This document shows, piece by piece, positions 32,318-34,742 of a DNA stretch of 34,742 nucleotides. The position numbers were made by a program, and so were the translations under genes. How positions within the stretch are numbered: position 1 is the first letter of the stretch; every line of letters starts with the position of its first letter. Below the pieces are notes generated by a model. The model saw nothing but the letters and a program-made list of their open reading frames with translations, ran no database searches and was not told the origin of the DNA. The DNA comes from an uncultured Winogradskyella sp. (lineage in GTDB: Bacteria > Bacteroidota > Bacteroidia > Flavobacteriales > Flavobacteriaceae). The stretch is from the NCBI GenBank assembly GCA_913061495.1, contig CAJXVG010000009.1, forward strand, positions 1-34,742, read 5' to 3'.

Positions 32318-34409
32318 GCAGATTAATGTTGCCTTAATAGGAAATCCAAATACAGGAAAGACTTCAGTATTTAATGCGTTAACAGGATTAAATCAAAAAG
32401 TGGGAAATTATCCTGGCATTACGGTTGAAAAAAAAGAAGGGATTTGTAAACTTCCTCGCGGAGTAAAGGCTCACATTATTGATTTACCAGGTACGTATAG
32501 CCTTAACGCATCTTCACTTGATGAAAATGTAGTTATAGAATTGCTTTTAAACAAAAACGACAAAGATTTTCCTGATGTAGCTGTGGTGGTAAGTGATGTT
32601 GAAAACCTTAAGAGAAACCTATTACTCTTCACGCAGATTAAGGATTTAGAAATCCCTACAATACTTGTTATTAATATGTCTGACCGAATGAAATATAAAG
32701 GTATTTCATTGGACATTGATTATCTGGAAGAGAAACTGCAAACTAAAATTGCTCTTACAAGTACACGAAAAAAAGATGGAATTGATAACCTTAAGGAATT
32801 AATCACCAACTATAAAGAACTTTCAACCGAGCCTTGTTTAAATGCATCTTCAATTGACGAAGGTTATTTTGATAACTTAAGAAAAGCTTTTCCCAATCAA
32901 TTGTTATACAAACTGTGGCTGGTAATTACCCAAGATGTTAATTTCGGAAAAACTGATCGAAACACCATTGATGCCGTTTCTAATTTTAAAACAAAATCTG
33001 AAAGTGACCTTAAACGACTTCAGCAAAAAGAAACCATAAAACGCTATCAATTTATAAATAAAACCTTAAAGAAAGGCCAAACTATTGATCTAAATACGGC
33101 AAAAGATCTCCGTATAAAATTAGACCGAATATTAACTCATAAAGTTTGGGGATATCTCATTTTTGGTGTTATTCTTCTAACCATTTTTCAAGCCATTTAC
33201 GATTGGGCAGAAGTACCAATGGATTTTATTGATGGTACCTTTGCTTCACTCAGCGAATGGACCAAAAATGTGTTACCCTCAGGAGCGTTTACTAATTTAA
33301 TTACCGAAGGTATTATTCCAGGACTTGGAGGCATCGTTATTTTTATTCCGCAGATTGCATTTCTGTTTTTGTTCATTTCAGTTTTGGAAGAAACCGGTTA
33401 TATGAGTCGTGTTGTGTTTTTAATGGACAGAATAATGCGTCGTTTTGGTTTAAGCGGCAAAAGCGTTGTTCCTCTTATTTCTGGTACTGCTTGTGCTATT
33501 CCTGCAATTATGGCAACCCGTAATATTGAAAGTTGGAAAGAGCGATTGATTACCATTTTAGTCACACCATTTACAACGTGTTCTGCAAGGCTTCCTGTTT
33601 ATCTAATAATCATTTCATTGGTCATTCCCCAAGGTCGCTTTTTTGGTCTGAGTTACCAAGCGTTAACATTGATGTTGCTATACCTTATAGGATTTGGTGC
33701 TGCTGTGGGATCGGCATGGCTTTTAAACAGAATCTTAAAAATTAAGAGCAAAACCTTTTTTGTAGTTGAAATGCCAAACTACAAACTACCCTTGTTTAAA
33801 AATGTTGCCATTACAGTGCTTGAAAAAACCAAATCCTTCGTCTTTGGTGCTGGTAAAATTATTTTAGCAATATCAATAGTACTTTGGTTTTTAGCTTCAT
33901 ATGGACCAGGAGACAACTTTAACAATGCAGACACAATAGTTGCCGAAAAATTTGCTTCAGAAAATTTATCTGAAGATGAGTTAAGCCAAGAAATAGCATC
34001 CTATAAACTCGAACATTCTTTTATTGGAATAACAGGAAGAGCTATTGAACCAGCCATAAGACCTTTGGGTTACGATTGGAAAATAGGAATCGCAATTGTA
34101 AGTTCATTTGCTGCGCGCGAAGTTTTTGTTGGGACATTAGCAACCATTTACAGTGTTGGTAGTGATGAGGAAGAAACCATTAAAAACAGAATGGCTGGTG
34201 AAATAAACCCAATTCTCGGCGGACCATTATTTAATTTTGCGTCAGGGATTTCTCTCTTATTATTTTATGCTTTTGCCATGCAGTGTATGAGTACTTTAGC
34301 CATTGTAAAACGTGAAACCAATTCTTGGAAATGGCCAACCTATCAATTAGTAATTATGAGTGTTTTTGCTTATATTGTAGCATTAGTGGCATTTCAAGTA
34401 TTAAAATAA
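32310..34409 (+). CDS. feoB: Ferrous iron transporter FeoB
   Basis: A 699-aa GTP-dependent Fe2+ permease. The N-terminal G domain has GNPNTGKTS (G1, about 11-19), the DLPGTYSL G3 motif and NMSD as G4 (NKxD replaced by NMSD, as common in FeoB). A helical spacer follows, then a membrane domain from about residue 275 with two gate motifs, including LISGTACAIPAIMATRNI with its conserved cysteine. The start overlaps feoA, so the two are coupled. The length is typical for Bacteroidota FeoB without an FeoA fusion. Confidence 0.97.
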   Translation: MSKQINVALIGNPNTGKTSVFNALTGLNQKVGNYPGITVEKKEGICKLPRGVKAHIIDLPGTYSLNASSLDENVVIELLLNKNDKDFPDVAVVVSDVENLKRNLLLFTQIKDLEIPTILVINMSDRMKYKGISLDIDYLEEKLQTKIALTSTRKKDGIDNLKELITNYKELSTEPCLNASSIDEGYFDNLRKAFPNQLLYKLWLVITQDVNFGKTDRNTIDAVSNFKTKSESDLKRLQQKETIKRYQFINKTLKKGQTIDLNTAKDLRIKLDRILTHKVWGYLIFGVILLTIFQAIYDWAEVPMDFIDGTFASLSEWTKNVLPSGAFTNLITEGIIPGLGGIVIFIPQIAFLFLFISVLEETGYMSRVVFLMDRIMRRFGLSGKSVVPLISGTACAIPAIMATRNIESWKERLITILVTPFTTCSARLPVYLIIISLVIPQGRFFGLSYQALTLMLLYLIGFGAAVGSAWLLNRILKIKSKTFFVVEMPNYKLPLFKNVAITVLEKTKSFVFGAGKIILAISIVLWFLASYGPGDNFNNADTIVAEKFASENLSEDELSQEIASYKLEHSFIGITGRAIEPAIRPLGYDWKIGIAIVSSFAAREVFVGTLATIYSVGSDEEETIKNRMAGEINPILGGPLFNFASGISLLLFYAFAMQCMSTLAIVKRETNSWKWPTYQLVIMSVFAYIVALVAFQVLK

Positions 34410-34412
34410 ATT

Positions 34413-34550
34413 ATGAATACAATTGTTCAAAACATATTAGTCTTTTCTGCTGTCATTACAGCACTTACTTATTTGGTAAGAAAATTTATCTGGACGCCAA
34501 AAAAGAAGTCTTCCAACGGTTGTGGTACGGATGACTGTGGCTGTCACTAA
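34413..34550 (+). CDS. FeoB-associated Cys-rich membrane protein
   Basis: A 45-aa protein beginning three bases after the feoB stop. One transmembrane helix (about 6-23, QNILVFSAVITALTYLV) is followed by a basic stretch (RKFIWTPKKK) and a cysteine-rich tail, CGTDDCGCH. This is the hallmark of the FeoB-associated Cys-rich family (FeoC-like in position), proposed to assist Fe2+ transfer or FeoB stability. It is easily missed because of its size. Confidence 0.88.
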   Translation: MNTIVQNILVFSAVITALTYLVRKFIWTPKKKSSNGCGTDDCGCH

Positions 34551-34561
34551 TGTGTTTTTGT

Positions 34562-34691
34562 TTATAGTTGTGGTTTAAACAGAATTTCTAATTCATAATC
34601 TTTATCGGTTAGTTGTAATTTTTTTGTTTGTGGGTAAGGTATTAAATTAAACCCATAGATTTTTATATCCTCTGTATGGAAAGCTAGGTTA
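34562..34691 (-). CDS. C-terminal fragment of an unidentified protein
   Basis: A frame open from the contig edge to the TAA at 34562-34564 encodes at least 42 residues, ending in LTDKDYELEILFKPQL. Codon use and amino-acid composition look like real coding sequence, and it converges on the feo operon with an 11-base gap. The rest of the gene is lost at the assembly end. No family can be named. Confidence 0.55.
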
Positions 34692-34742
34692 CTGTCTCTT
34701 ATACACATCTCCGAGCCCACGAGACCGAGGCTGATCTCGTAT
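34692..34742 (+). other. Untrimmed Nextera adapter (P7/i7 side)
   Basis: This is artificial sequence: the Tn5 mosaic end (34692-34710), the read-2 segment CCGAGCCCACGAGAC, the 8-base i7 index CGAGGCTG (34726-34733, a standard N710 index) and the beginning of the P7 oligo. It should be trimmed. Confidence 0.98.

Noticed and set aside
1-34742. CRISPR array, prophage, toxin-antitoxin or restriction system
   Set aside because: No regularly spaced repeats, phage genes or recognisable defence genes were seen.

Overview
This looks like a chromosomal contig from a marine-type member of the Flavobacteriaceae (Bacteroidota). The evidence is the AT-rich composition, the close resemblance of most proteins to flavobacterial families, several promoters of the TAnnTTTG type, TTG starts, and the hem operon layout. 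Both tips are not organism DNA: 1-48 and 34692-34742 are untrimmed Illumina Nextera adapters with readable index sequences, so biological sequence runs from 49 to 34691.

Layout. (a) 78-10832, minus strand: a long heme-biosynthesis operon read from right to left, hemA > hemCD (fused) > hemE > EI24-like membrane protein > GNAT acetyltransferase > [RAYT]-hemF > hemB > CNNM/CBS membrane protein > ogt > beta-lactamase-fold hydrolase. (b) 11034-11933, plus: an AraC-family regulator divergent from hemA. (c) 11934-13735: a small accessory patch with a decayed and an intact copy of a DUF6705-like secreted protein, a 66-aa ORF and AT-rich spacer. (d) 13736-17239, minus: a very large TraB/GumN-family protein. 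(e) 17384-25659, mostly plus: hemH, MATE transporter, hemJ, sensor kinase, enoyl-CoA hydratase, Zn-ribbon protein, CBS protein (minus), SDR protein and TPR protein. (f) 25729-31119: M13 peptidase, lipoprotein, L-threonine dehydrogenase, tRNA-Asn, RseP. (g) 31311-34550, plus: SCO1/SenC, FeoA, FeoB and a 45-aa FeoB-associated Cys-rich membrane protein; a truncated minus-strand gene follows.

How the genes work together. The window encodes almost all of heme synthesis from glutamyl-tRNA to protoheme (HemA, B, C, D, E, F, J, H); only HemL (glutamate-1-semialdehyde aminotransferase) is not here. Ferrous iron uptake (FeoAB) and a SCO1-type protein that may serve cytochrome oxidase lie at the right end.

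Most unusual region: 4833-8000. A REP-associated tyrosine transposase (RAYT) with a matching pair of inverted palindromic REPs sits inside the hem operon, and its reading frame runs without a stop through one REP into hemF. The predicted product is a 497-aa RAYT-HemF protein, in which the position of the usual HemF start codon reads ATA. In the same operon a second palindrome family appears to have overwritten the hemE start, so that HemE begins with a repeat-encoded extension. A third palindromic element follows the hemE stop. At least five palindromic repeat copies from three families therefore lie at gene boundaries of one essential operon.
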